A DNA stretch of 5,525 nt from Chromatiales bacterium (GTDB lineage Bacteria; Pseudomonadota; Gammaproteobacteria; JACCYU01), in NCBI GenBank assembly GCA_031177845.1, contig JAPSGG010000135.1:1-5525 (forward strand). Reading direction: 5' to 3'. The position numbers were made by a program, and so were the translations under genes. Positions within the stretch are counted from its first letter, which is position 1; every line of letters starts with the position of its first letter. This document shows positions 1-5,525 of the stretch, piece after piece. The notes below the pieces were generated by a model. That model had not been told where the DNA came from. It ran no database searches and was given only the letters and a program-made list of their open reading frames with translations.

Positions 1-89
1 GGCTCGAGACTGGGGACTCGAATGTACGCGCGGACGGCTCGTCACCGGCAGGTGCAATGGTTTTGGACAACTGCTCTACCATACCTAGC
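1..89. other. Non-coding stretch beyond the dnaK terminator
   Basis: I see no convincing gene here. In hrcA-grpE-dnaK clusters the next gene on the minus strand is usually dnaJ, so this may be the start of the dnaK-dnaJ gap, but no dnaJ coding sequence (J-domain with HPD) is visible. Positions 13-20 read GGGACTCG, matching the heptamer family found upstream of recN. The minus strand carries a tRNA-like GGTAGAGCA (80 to 72) and a TTCGAGTCC (22 to 14), but these do not fold into a tRNA. Confidence 0.5.
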
Positions 90-131
90 AAAACCGAAAA
101 AGAGGCAGCGGTCCTAAGGGAAACGCTGCCT
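90..131 (-). terminator. Rho-independent terminator of dnaK
   Basis: On the minus strand a perfect 8-bp stem, AGGCAGCG (131 to 124) and CGCTGCCT (110 to 103), encloses a 13-nt loop. It is followed by C, then TTTTT (101 to 97), CGG and TTTT (93 to 90). The T-rich run follows only in the minus reading, so it serves dnaK, whose stop codon is about 78 nt upstream. It implies that most dnaK transcripts end here and that any dnaJ further on is reached by read-through or from its own promoter. The 3' untranslated region before it also has dyads, TGCGA-ATC-TCGCA (140-152) and GGCTTC/GAAGCC (153-158 with 194-199). Confidence 0.8.
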
Positions 132-208
132 GTCAGTCTTGCGAATCTCGCAGGCTTCTCCTCCCGATTCCATCCGCGGAAGCTCTCAGGTCGGAAGCCC
201 GTGTCGCG

Positions 209-2146
209 TTATTTTTTATTGTCGTCCACCTCCTCGAACTCGGCATCAACCACATCATCGCTGGTGGCCTCGCCACGCTCGGCGCCACGACTATTGCCCG
301 TTTGCTGCTGACCACCTCCAGCTTCCTGCTTCTGGGCGTAGACACGCTCGGCGAGCTTGCCGGCGGTCTCGCTTAAGACGCTGGTCTTGGCTTCTATCTC
401 ATCCTTATCGTCGCCCTTCATAGCCTCACGCAGCTCGGCGATGGCGCGCTCAATGCGACTGCGCTCGTCTCTTTCCACCTTATCGCCCAGCTCCTTGAGC
501 GACTTTTCGGTGGCGTGGATCAGGTTGTCGGCTTGATTGCGCGCTGCGACCGTCTGATGGAACTTGCGATCTTCCTCAGCGTGCGCCTCGGCATCCTTGA
601 CCATGCGCTCGATCTCGTCCTCCGACAGACCGCTTGAGGCCTTAATGACAATTGACTGCTGTTTCCCCGTCGCCTTGTCCTTGGCGGAGACGTTCAGAAT
701 GCCGTTGGCGTCTATGTCAAACGTCACCTCGATCTGCGGCACGCCGCGTGGGGCCGGCGGGATGCCGGTCAGGTCGAAACGACCCAGCGATTTGTTGGCG
801 CTGGCCATCTCGCGTTCGCCCTGCAGCACGTGCACGGTCACCGCAGTCTGGTTATCGTCGGCAGTGGAGAACACCTGCTGAGCATTGGTCGGGATGGTTG
901 TATTCTTCTCGATGAGCTTGGTCATTACCCCACCCAGGGTCTCGATACCCAGGGATAGCGGTGTCACATCCAGCAGTAGCACATCCTTGACCTCGCCGCC
1001 CAACACGCCCGCCTGGATGGCAGCGCCAATGGCTACGGCCTCGTCCGGGTTGACGTCCTTGCGCGGCTCCTTGCCGAAGATATCCTTGACGACCTGCTGC
1101 ACCTTGGGCATACGCGTCTGACCGCCGACCAAGATCACATCGTCGATGTCCTTGGCCGAAAGTTCAGCGTCCTTCAGCGCGATTCTGCACGGCTCGATAG
1201 TGCGCTGAATGAGGTCCTCTACTAACGCCTCGAGCTTGGCACGGGTCACCTTGATGTTGAGGTGCTTAGGACCGCTGGCATCTGCGGTAATATACGGCAG
1301 ATTCACCTCGGTCTGCTGGCTGGAAGACAGCTCGATCTTGGCCTTCTCAGCGGCGTCCTTTAAGCGCTGCACCGCCAGCGGATCCTTGTGAAGATCGATG
1401 CCCTGGTCTTTCCTGAACTCGTCAGCTAGATAGTCAATCAGCCGGCGGTCGAAGTCTTCGCCGCCCAGGAAGGTATCGCCATTGGTCGACAGCACCTCGA
1501 ACTGATGCTCGCCGTCGACCTCTGCGATCTCGATGATCGAGATATCGAATGTGCCACCACCCAGGTCGTACACCGCGACTTTACGGTCGCCGCGCTTCTT
1601 ATCCAGGCCATACGCCAGCGCCGCGGCGGTCGGCTCATTGATAATGCGCTTGACATCCAGCCCCGCGATCTTGCCCGCATCCTTAGTCGCCTGACGCTGG
1701 GAATCATTGAAGTAGGCCGGCACCGTGATCACGGCCTCGGTCACCTTTTCCCCGAGATAATCCTCGGCCGTCTTCTTCATCTTTTGCAGCACGCGTGCGG
1801 AGATCTCAGGCGGCGCCATCTTCTTGCCGCGCACTTCCACCCATGCGTCACCGTTGTCCGCCTTGACGATCTTGTAAGGCACCATCTTGATATCCTTCTG
1901 CACCTCGGATTCCTGATAGCGCCGCCCGATCAGTCGTTTTATTGCGTGCAAGGTATTGGCCGGATTGGTCACCGCTTGGCGCTTGGCGCTTTGGCCGACC
2001 AGCACCTCGCCGTCTTCAGTAAAGGCAACGACAGAAGGCGTTGTGCGATCTCCCTCACTGTTTTCAATGACCTTGGCAGTCTTGCCCTCCATCACGGCCA
2101 CGCAAGAATTGGTCGTACCGAGGTCTATTCCGATAATCTTTCCCAT
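209..2146 (-). CDS. dnaK: Molecular chaperone DnaK (Hsp70)
   Basis: ATP-dependent cytosolic Hsp70 that binds exposed hydrophobic peptide segments and folds or protects them, in a cycle driven by DnaJ (ATPase stimulation) and GrpE (nucleotide exchange). The 645-residue product is close to E. coli DnaK (638). The N-terminal nucleotide-binding domain (about 1-385) has the phosphate-1 motif [10 protein letters not shown] (5-14), Lys70, Pro143, Arg151 and the phosphate-2 motif DLGGGTFD with Thr199 at the E. coli position. The interdomain linker VLLLDVTPL is at 389-397. The substrate-binding domain follows, with Val436 and Ala429 retained and Leu404 where E. coli has Met. The helical lid leads to a Gly/Gln-rich tail (about 608-625) and an acidic end, [13 protein letters not shown] chose ATG 2146, which gives [10 protein letters not shown] and has GGAGAG just upstream, over an in-frame TTG at 2158. 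It has its own heat-shock-like promoter and a downstream terminator. No damage is seen. Confidence 0.98.
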   Translation of the reverse strand: MGKIIGIDLGTTNSCVAVMEGKTAKVIENSEGDRTTPSVVAFTEDGEVLVGQSAKRQAVTNPANTLHAIKRLIGRRYQESEVQKDIKMVPYKIVKADNGDAWVEVRGKKMAPPEISARVLQKMKKTAEDYLGEKVTEAVITVPAYFNDSQRQATKDAGKIAGLDVKRIINEPTAAALAYGLDKKRGDRKVAVYDLGGGTFDISIIEIAEVDGEHQFEVLSTNGDTFLGGEDFDRRLIDYLADEFRKDQGIDLHKDPLAVQRLKDAAEKAKIELSSSQQTEVNLPYITADASGPKHLNIKVTRAKLEALVEDLIQRTIEPCRIALKDAELSAKDIDDVILVGGQTRMPKVQQVVKDIFGKEPRKDVNPDEAVAIGAAIQAGVLGGEVKDVLLLDVTPLSLGIETLGGVMTKLIEKNTTIPTNAQQVFSTADDNQTAVTVHVLQGEREMASANKSLGRFDLTGIPPAPRGVPQIEVTFDIDANGILNVSAKDKATGKQQSIVIKASSGLSEDEIERMVKDAEAHAEEDRKFHQTVAARNQADNLIHATEKSLKELGDKVERDERSRIERAIAELREAMKGDDKDEIEAKTSVLSETAGKLAERVYAQKQEAGGGQQQTGNSRGAERGEATSDDVVDAEFEEVDDNKK

Positions 2147-2150
2147 AGCT

Positions 2151-2156
2151 CTCTCC
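2151..2156 (-). promoter_or_regulatory. Shine-Dalgarno site that decides the dnaK start
   Basis: GGAGAG on the minus strand (2156 to 2151) ends 4 nt before ATG 2146, or 6 nt counting from the GGAG core. It overlaps the alternative TTG at 2158-2156, so that TTG cannot use it. This, plus the standard DnaK N-terminus [12 protein letters not shown], fixes the start. Confidence 0.85.
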
Positions 2157-2178
2157 AAGAAATCTGTATTTCGCTGTT

Positions 2179-2206
2179 ACATGAGGGCGTGATCGCCCGA
2201 TTCAAG
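2179..2206 (-). promoter_or_regulatory. Sigma-32-like heat-shock promoter of dnaK
   Basis: On the minus strand CTTGAAT (2206 to 2200) is followed after 13 nt by CCTCATGT (2186 to 2179). The known RpoH consensus is CTTGAAA, 13-17 nt, CCCCATNT. The -35 differs at one base and the -10 at one defined base, and the spacing fits. Transcription would begin near 2172, giving a leader of about 25 nt before the dnaK ATG. It lies wholly in the grpE-dnaK gap, so dnaK can be induced separately from grpE. Function is inferred from the match alone. Confidence 0.75.
2185..2198. repeat. GC dyad inside the dnaK promoter spacer
   Basis: GGGCG (2185-2189) and CGCCC (2194-2198) form a perfect inverted repeat around TGAT. 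It fills nearly all of the spacer between the -35 and -10 elements of the heat-shock promoter, and its left edge touches the -10. It could be an operator half-site pair or only a GC-rich spacer; it does not resemble CIRCE. Confidence 0.4.
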
Positions 2207-2278
2207 ATGTCCGATAAGGAATCAGGGATCAAATTACCTAGCGGGCCTGCCAATGGAGACGACACTGATCGCTGAATC

Positions 2279-2887
2279 CTAGCCCCTAGCGCCTTCTTCA
2301 GTCGCCTTAGTTACGATCACCATGGCCGGACGCAACAGGCGCTCGTTGAGCGCATAGCCCTTCTGCATGACCGTCAATACCGTGTTGGGCGGTAGCTCCC
2401 GGTTCTCCTGCGTTGTCATCGCCTGATGACGCGCGGGATCGAATGGCGCGCCTTTCGGATCGATCTCCTCAATGTTGAATTTCTCCATCACCTGGGTCAG
2501 GATCTTCAGGGTCAACTCCATGCCCTCGCGCAGTTTTCCGGCGTCAGCATTCCCGCTGGCCGCATCCACGCCCATCTCCAAGCTGTCCTTCACCGCCAGC
2601 AACTCGGTCGCAAACCGCTCTATCGCGTATTTGTGGGCCTGCTCCAGCTCACGCGCGCTTCGCTTACGCAGATTCTCCAGCTCGGCCTGCGTGCGCAGCA
2701 GCTTGTTCCAGTAGTCATCGGCCTTAGCGCGGGCCTCTTCAAGTTCGGCCTGTAACGCCTCGAAGTCTACGCCCTCATCAGGCGGCCCCGCGGCGACTTC
2801 GCTCTCGGTTAAATCCTGCCCGTTTGCTGCGCTGGGTTCGCTGGCCGGCGAATCTATAACGCGTTCGGATTGCTCCTTATTGGCCAT
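2279..2887 (-). CDS. grpE: Nucleotide exchange factor GrpE
   Basis: Homodimeric cytosolic cofactor that opens the DnaK nucleotide-binding domain to release ADP and reset the chaperone cycle. The product is 202 residues (E. coli 197). Residues 1-40 are polar, acidic and probably disordered. A long helix or coiled coil follows (about 41-107, with ALQAELEEARAKADDYW and RTQAELENLRKRSARELEQ). Residues 116-140 form the helical bundle segment, with Gly122 in LREGMELT at the E. coli position of the functionally important glycine. The C-terminal beta domain (about 141-195) contains the family signature region FDPARHQAM through GYALNERLLRPAMVIV. ATG 2887 is preceded by GGAG with a 6-nt gap. It is 69 bp after hrcA and 132 bp before dnaK, and probably has its own heat-shock promoter overlapping the hrcA end. 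Confidence 0.97.
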   Translation of the reverse strand: MANKEQSERVIDSPASEPSAANGQDLTESEVAAGPPDEGVDFEALQAELEEARAKADDYWNKLLRTQAELENLRKRSARELEQAHKYAIERFATELLAVKDSLEMGVDAASGNADAGKLREGMELTLKILTQVMEKFNIEEIDPKGAPFDPARHQAMTTQENRELPPNTVLTVMQKGYALNERLLRPAMVIVTKATEEGARG

Positions 2888-2921
2888 TACTCACTCCGGG
2901 GTTAAAACTTTAAAGACTGCG

Positions 2922-2938
2922 CCAGGCCCGCGGCCCGG
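2922..2938 (-). promoter_or_regulatory. GC-rich hairpin in the grpE leader
   Basis: In the minus-strand RNA, CCGGGCC (2938 to 2932), loop GCG and GGCCUGG (2928 to 2922) make a 7-bp stem with one G-U pair. It lies between the predicted grpE transcription start (about 2952) and the grpE Shine-Dalgarno. No T-run follows directly, so it is not a standard terminator. UCCGGG (2939 to 2934) on its 5' arm is also perfectly complementary to CCCGGA (2900 to 2895), which overlaps the grpE GGAG. The two pairings exclude each other. Confidence 0.5.
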
Positions 2939-2956
2939 ACGCTCACTGACACTGAT

Positions 2957-4015
2957 CTACATAAGGCTGCGTTTATGGGTATTCAAGGCCGCACCGAGCA
3001 GTTTGGCGGTGATATCGACGATCGGGATTACGCGGTCATACTGCATGCGCGTAGGGCCGATCACACCCAGCACGCCGATCACGTCGCCCTGCACGGAGTA
3101 AGGCGCCGACACGACGCTACACTCGTCAAGCACCTGATACCCGGACTCCTGACCAATGAAGATCTGCACGCCCTGGGCGCAGAGGCATCGGTCCAGCAGG
3201 TGCAGGATGTCCCGTTTCGCGCTGAAGGCATTGAATAACTGTCGCAGCTTATCGACGTTCGATAGTTGCTCGTAACCCATCAAATTGATCTGCCCGACTA
3301 CCACGAAATCATCTTTTGCGTGTTCATCCGTGGCGAAGGCCTTCTCGCCCAGCTCAATGGCCGAGCGCATCATGCGGTTCATGTCCTTGCGCACGGCATC
3401 GAGTTCCTGAAGCAATTCACGCCGCACGGCGGCCAGGTCGCAGCCGGCGAACTTTTCGTTTAGGTAGTTGGCGGCTTGGCTCAGTTCCGAATCCAAGTAT
3501 GTGCGATCAAGATGAATGATCCGGTTCTGCACCTCCTGCTGGTTCATAACCATGATCGCCAGCACTCGATTCTCAGAAAGCCCCAAAAACTCGATCTGAC
3601 GCAGCGCGGCTTGGGCCTGACGCGGCAAGGTCACAACGCCCGCGAGTTTAGTGATGCCCGACAACATATCGGAGGCCGCCTCTATCAGGCTCTGCGGGGA
3701 CAAATCGCGATGCAGGCGCTCTTTGAGTTGGTCGATGACCGCCTCGTTCAGCGGCTTGACCTTGAGCATGGTGTCGATAAACAGCCGATAGCCCTTCACC
3801 GTCGGAATACGGCCCGCGGAGGCATGCGGCGAATAGATCAAGCCCATGTCTTCGAGATCGGCCATCACGTTGCGAATCGTAGCTGGGCTCAGATCAACTG
3901 CGGCGGCGCGCGCCAGCGTCTGCGAGCCTACTGGTTTACCCTCGCCGATATAAGTTTCAACCAGCACTTTGAGCAGGTGCTGGGCGCGCTCATTTAAGAC
4001 GGCTCCAGAGGACAT
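2957..4015 (-). CDS. hrcA: Heat-inducible transcription repressor HrcA
   Basis: Dimeric repressor that binds CIRCE operators (TTAGCACTC-N9-GAGTGCTAA) and blocks groESL and/or dnaK-operon transcription; its folding depends on GroEL in the species studied. The 352-residue length is normal. The N-terminal winged helix-turn-helix (about 5-80) includes GKPVGSQTLA, LSPATIRNVMADLEDMGLI and the wing SPHASAGRIPTVKGYRLFID, all family hallmarks. The GAF-like dimerisation part follows, ending with the conserved block IGQESGY, SAPY, GVLGVIGPTRMQYDRVIPIVD (287-334). ATG 4015 has only a weak GCGAG upstream, but no other ATG, GTG or TTG lies in frame before the TGA at 4066, so this start is the best available. 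It is transcribed toward grpE. A sigma-70-like promoter lies about 100 nt upstream. No CIRCE is visible near it. Confidence 0.97.
   Translation of the reverse strand: MSSGAVLNERAQHLLKVLVETYIGEGKPVGSQTLARAAAVDLSPATIRNVMADLEDMGLIYSPHASAGRIPTVKGYRLFIDTMLKVKPLNEAVIDQLKERLHRDLSPQSLIEAASDMLSGITKLAGVVTLPRQAQAALRQIEFLGLSENRVLAIMVMNQQEVQNRIIHLDRTYLDSELSQAANYLNEKFAGCDLAAVRRELLQELDAVRKDMNRMMRSAIELGEKAFATDEHAKDDFVVVGQINLMGYEQLSNVDKLRQLFNAFSAKRDILHLLDRCLCAQGVQIFIGQESGYQVLDECSVVSAPYSVQGDVIGVLGVIGPTRMQYDRVIPIVDITAKLLGAALNTHKRSLM
2959..2987 (-). promoter_or_regulatory. Sigma-32-like heat-shock promoter of grpE
   Basis: On the minus strand CTTGAAT (2987 to 2981) is followed after 14 nt by CCTTATGT (2966 to 2959). 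The -35 is identical to that of the dnaK promoter, and the -10 differs from it at one base. Against the RpoH consensus CCCCATNT the -10 has two mismatches. It lies in the last codons of hrcA and touches its stop codon. Predicted start is about 2952, giving a grpE leader of about 65 nt. The resemblance to the dnaK promoter is the main support. Confidence 0.6.
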
Positions 4016-4116
4016 CTCGCGGTCTATTACGAACCGCCCCTTGATCGGAACAGCCCGGGATATTCAGTTAATAAGAGGGAAACTCCTTGCCCCTCCAGGG
4101 TTCCTTGTGTTAACGC

Positions 4117-4145
4117 ATCATCACAACCGGCCCTCTTTCTGTCAA
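4117..4145 (-). promoter_or_regulatory. Sigma-70-like promoter of hrcA
   Basis: On the minus strand a perfect -35, TTGACA (4145 to 4140), is followed by a 17-nt spacer and GATGAT (4122 to 4117), a 4 of 6 match to TATAAT. The start would be near 4110, inside GTTAAC (4109-4114), with a leader of about 95 nt before hrcA. No CCCCAT-type heat-shock -10 is found at the right distance from this -35. Inferred from sequence match only. Confidence 0.55.
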
Positions 4146-4150
4146 GAAAG
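4135..4150. repeat. Dyad over the hrcA -35 element
   Basis: CTTTCT (4135-4140) and AGAAAG (4145-4150) form a perfect inverted repeat around GTCA, centred on the TTGACA of the hrcA promoter. GGCC on each side (4129-4132 and 4152-4155) extends the symmetry imperfectly. The position, in a divergent region serving hrcA and nadK, would suit an operator, but the sequence is unlike CIRCE and I do not recognise it. Confidence 0.4.
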
Positions 4151-4205
4151 TGGCCGTTTGGCCCTGATGTCGACGCATGATACCTTTACGGCCACGGAAC
4201 GACAC

Positions 4206-5072
4206 ATGACATACTTCCGCACTATCGGTCTGATAACCAAACCGAGCGATATCCTCCTCGCCGACACTGTGCGCACGTTGTTGGACTACCTCCACGCGCG
4301 CAACAAAGAGGTACTGGTCGATCAGAGCGCCGGTATCCTGTTACAGCATACGGGCTCGGCCGGTGTATGTCGGCAGGAGATCGCGAGACGCTGCGATCTA
4401 GTCATTGTGGTGGGCGGTGATGGAACCCTGCTGCACGCGGCGCGTTCGCTGATCGACCACGACGTGCCGCTGCTGGCAATCAATCGCGGGCGCCTGGGTT
4501 TCCTCGCGGATATTTCACCCGATGATATGATCGAGAAACTCGACAAGATCCTGATAGGCCGCTATATAGAGGAACACCGCTATTTATTGCATGCGGGCGT
4601 GGTGCGCGCGAATAAAACCATCGCCGACAGCGACGCCTGCAACGAAGTCGTCGCGCACGTGAGTGGCTCCGTGCGGATGATCGAACTCGAGATCTACATC
4701 GATGGTCGCTACGTCAATACGCTGCGCGCCGACGGTCTAATCGTGTCCACACCCACCGGCTCCACGGCTTATGCCCTGTCAGGCGGTGGACCCATACTTT
4801 ACCCTAGCCTCCAGGCGATCGTGCTCGTGCCAATCTGTCCGCATACGCTCACCAATCGTCCGATCGTGGTGGACGCAGCGAGCCGCATCGAGGTGGTGCT
4901 GTGCCGAGAGAACACCACCCCGGCGCGGGTGTCATTCGATGGGCAGGCCGATGTCGATCTGATCCCGGATGACCGGGTCATAATCGAGCGCAAGGTCCCG
5001 ACGCTGCGCCTGGTTCAGCCGGAGGATTATGACTATTTCCAGATCCTGCGCGCAAAGCTTAGATGGGGGTGA
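4206..5072 (+). CDS. nadK: NAD kinase (NadK)
   Basis: Phosphorylates NAD+ at the adenosine 2'-hydroxyl to give NADP+ in the cytosol, using ATP in this family branch; it sets the NADP(H) pool for biosynthesis and redox defence. The product is 288 residues (E. coli 292). It shows the GGDGTLL nucleotide-binding motif (70-76) with the likely catalytic Asp72, INRGRLGFLADI (92-103), the NE motif Asn146-Glu147, the glycine-rich loop ADGLIVSTPTGSTAYALSGGGPI (175-197, the second family signature), LVPICPHTLTNRPIV (207-221) and SFDGQ (243-247). It ends DYDYFQILRAKLRWG, typical of proteobacterial NadK. ATG 4206 has GGAA 6 nt upstream and gives the family N-terminus MTYFRTIGLITKP; an in-frame ATG at 4167 adds 13 residues with a poorer ribosome site. 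It is divergent from hrcA and upstream of recN, an order also known in other Proteobacteria. Its own promoter is not clear. Confidence 0.97.
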   Translation: MTYFRTIGLITKPSDILLADTVRTLLDYLHARNKEVLVDQSAGILLQHTGSAGVCRQEIARRCDLVIVVGGDGTLLHAARSLIDHDVPLLAINRGRLGFLADISPDDMIEKLDKILIGRYIEEHRYLLHAGVVRANKTIADSDACNEVVAHVSGSVRMIELEIYIDGRYVNTLRADGLIVSTPTGSTAYALSGGGPILYPSLQAIVLVPICPHTLTNRPIVVDAASRIEVVLCRENTTPARVSFDGQADVDLIPDDRVIIERKVPTLRLVQPEDYDYFQILRAKLRWG

Positions 5073-5095
5073 AAAACAGGACTCGGGCATGAACG

Positions 5096-5121
5096 TAGGT
5101 TGTGATATTAGGTTGTGATAT
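5096..5121. repeat. Perfect 13-bp tandem duplication
   Basis: TAGGTTGTGATAT occurs twice in direct succession (5096-5108 and 5109-5121) without mismatch, 23 bp after the nadK stop. It could be a recent slippage duplication or a pair of protein-binding sites spaced a little over one helical turn apart. Function unknown. Confidence 0.9.
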
Positions 5122-5313
5122 GAATAGTGCAAGCTTGTACACGCCAAATACGCTTGATTCACGCTCAGCCGCTGATTTTTCATCATCAATCCGAGTACCG
5201 GTTGGTTAATGAGCATGCCGCGACGAATGCTGCTCTCCAATTTTATCATTGCGCTCCCATGTATCGGGACTTTCTATAGTCGAGCGTGTGTTAATCAAGT
5301 TTTTTCGAATCAG

Positions 5314-5334
5314 GAGTCCCGAGTCCCGAGCCCC
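5314..5334. repeat. Heptamer tandem repeat before recN
   Basis: Three heptamers follow each other: GAGTCCC (5314-5320), GAGTCCC (5321-5327) and GAGCCCC (5328-5334). The run ends 5 bp before the recN TTG and begins inside an AGGAG (5312-5316). Related single copies in the opposite orientation lie at 5079-5087 and 13-20, which suggests a repeat family scattered in non-coding DNA of this genome. Confidence 0.85.
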
Positions 5335-5339
5335 GCCTC

Positions 5340-5525
5340 TTGTTAACGCGCATCCACATCCGCGATTTCGCGATCATCAACGAACTAGAGCTGGAATTCG
5401 GGCCGGGCATGAGCGTGCTCACCGGCGAGACCGGGGCCGGGAAGTCCATCCTGATCGACGCCCTGGGGCTCGTACTCGGCGATCGGGCAGCCAGCGACGT
5501 GGTGCGCGACGGCGCTGACAAGGCC
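5340..5525 (+). CDS. recN: DNA repair protein RecN, N-terminal part
   Basis: SMC-like ATPase that acts in the nucleoid in recombinational repair of double-strand breaks. Only the first 62 codons are in the window; the family is about 550 residues, so the gene continues past the edge. The translation begins [20 protein letters not shown], the RecN N-terminus, then [30 protein letters not shown], with the Walker A motif GETGAGKS at residues 29-36. I chose TTG 5340 because it matches where RecN proteins begin, and the only in-frame codons back to the TAA at 5292 are not start codons. The next ATG (residue 24) would cut off the first strands of the ATPase head. The nearest Shine-Dalgarno-like AGGAG is more than 20 nt away, too far for normal use. 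It is downstream of nadK, 267 bp apart. Confidence 0.93.
   Translation, partial: MLTRIHIRDFAIINELELEFGPGMSVLTGETGAGKSILIDALGLVLGDRAASDVVRDGADKA

Larger units (their letters stand above)
5073..5339. other. nadK-recN intergenic region, AT-richer, with repeats
   Basis: No supported gene lies in these 267 bases. The region is visibly richer in A and T than the genes around it. It contains a 13-bp perfect tandem duplication (5096-5121), a GGACTCGGG (5079-5087) whose exact reverse complement CCCGAGTCC occurs at 5318-5326, and the heptamer run in front of recN. A TATAGT (5275-5280) could be a -10 for recN but no good -35 sits at 16-18 bp. No LexA box (CTGT-N8-ACAG) is seen, although recN is SOS-controlled in E. 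coli. No clear terminator follows nadK. Confidence 0.5.

Noticed and set aside
14..80. tRNA-like pieces on the minus strand (GGTAGAGCA and TTCGAGTCC)
   Set aside because: The arms around them are not complementary, so no D-, anticodon or T-stem forms, and no acceptor stem or CCA is seen.
1505..2275. 256-residue open frame on the plus strand opposite dnaK
   Set aside because: It lies almost wholly antisense to a clear dnaK, its translation shows no recognisable domain, and long antisense frames are common opposite GC-rich genes.
2261..2957. 10-bp direct repeat GACACTGATC just after the grpE stop (2261-2270) and at the hrcA stop (2948-2957)
   Set aside because: A shared 10-mer is expected by chance in a window of this size, and there is no other similarity around the copies.
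3476..3997. 173-residue open frame on the plus strand opposite hrcA
   Set aside because: It is antisense to a well-conserved hrcA and has no recognisable motif or good ribosome site.
4159..4187. Possible nadK promoter (TTGGCC, 17 bp, TACCTT)
   Set aside because: Both hexamers match the sigma-70 consensus weakly; only the TG before the -10 supports it, so it is not listed as a feature.
3969..4205. N-terminal extension of nadK up to an ATG at 3969
   Set aside because: It would run antisense into hrcA and add 79 residues unlike any NadK; the family N-terminus begins at 4206.
4932..5249. 105-residue open frame on the minus strand over the nadK end and the nadK-recN gap
   Set aside because: Half of it is antisense to nadK, the remainder is low-complexity intergenic DNA, and no family is recognisable.
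5235..5262. Possible sigma-32 promoter for recN (TCCCATGT at 5255-5262)
   Set aside because: The -10 is close to CCCCATNT, but the only candidate -35, CTCCAAT (5235-5241), matches CTTGAAA poorly.
1..5525. Search for an undescribed defence, mobile or biosynthetic system
   Set aside because: All coding space belongs to five recognised housekeeping genes; no transposase, integrase, CRISPR repeat or unknown conserved gene is visible.

Overview
The window carries a bacterial heat-shock cluster on the minus strand, hrcA-grpE-dnaK, and a divergent plus-strand pair, nadK and the 5' end of recN. DnaK, GrpE and NadK match E. coli-type proteins closely in length and key residue positions. HrcA encoded beside grpE, with nadK and recN just across a divergent promoter region, is an arrangement seen in many Gammaproteobacteria and some Betaproteobacteria that kept HrcA. 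I infer a fairly GC-rich proteobacterium, more likely gamma than beta, and cannot name a genus.

Layout: 1-208 is the non-coding 3' side of dnaK, with a good minus-strand intrinsic terminator at 90-131. DnaK is at 209-2146 (minus) and is preceded by a 132-bp gap holding a sigma-32-like promoter. GrpE is at 2279-2887 (minus). The 69-bp gap between hrcA and grpE, together with the last codons of hrcA, holds a second sigma-32-like promoter and a GC-rich leader hairpin. HrcA is at 2957-4015 (minus). A 190-bp divergent region (4016-4205) holds a sigma-70-like promoter for hrcA. NadK is at 4206-5072 (plus). A 267-bp, visibly AT-richer gap (5073-5339) holds a perfect 13-bp tandem duplication and GAGTCCC-type heptamers. 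RecN starts at a TTG (5340) and runs off the window.

How the genes work together: HrcA is the CIRCE-binding heat-shock repressor. GrpE is the nucleotide-exchange factor that recycles DnaK, the Hsp70 chaperone. The usual third partner, dnaJ, is not in the window; if present it lies beyond position 1, behind the dnaK terminator. NadK makes NADP from NAD and RecN is an SMC-like DNA-repair ATPase; both look like conserved neighbours rather than chaperone partners. The two matching sigma-32-like promoters, CTTGAAT-N13-CCTCATGT for dnaK and CTTGAAT-N14-CCTTATGT for grpE, suggest that chaperone transcription here is driven directly by heat-shock sigma factor. No CIRCE operator is visible even though hrcA is intact.

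The genes are ordinary housekeeping genes and I found no undescribed system. The points worth a second look are regulatory: the paired heat-shock promoters, the grpE leader, the missing CIRCE, and the repeats in front of recN.
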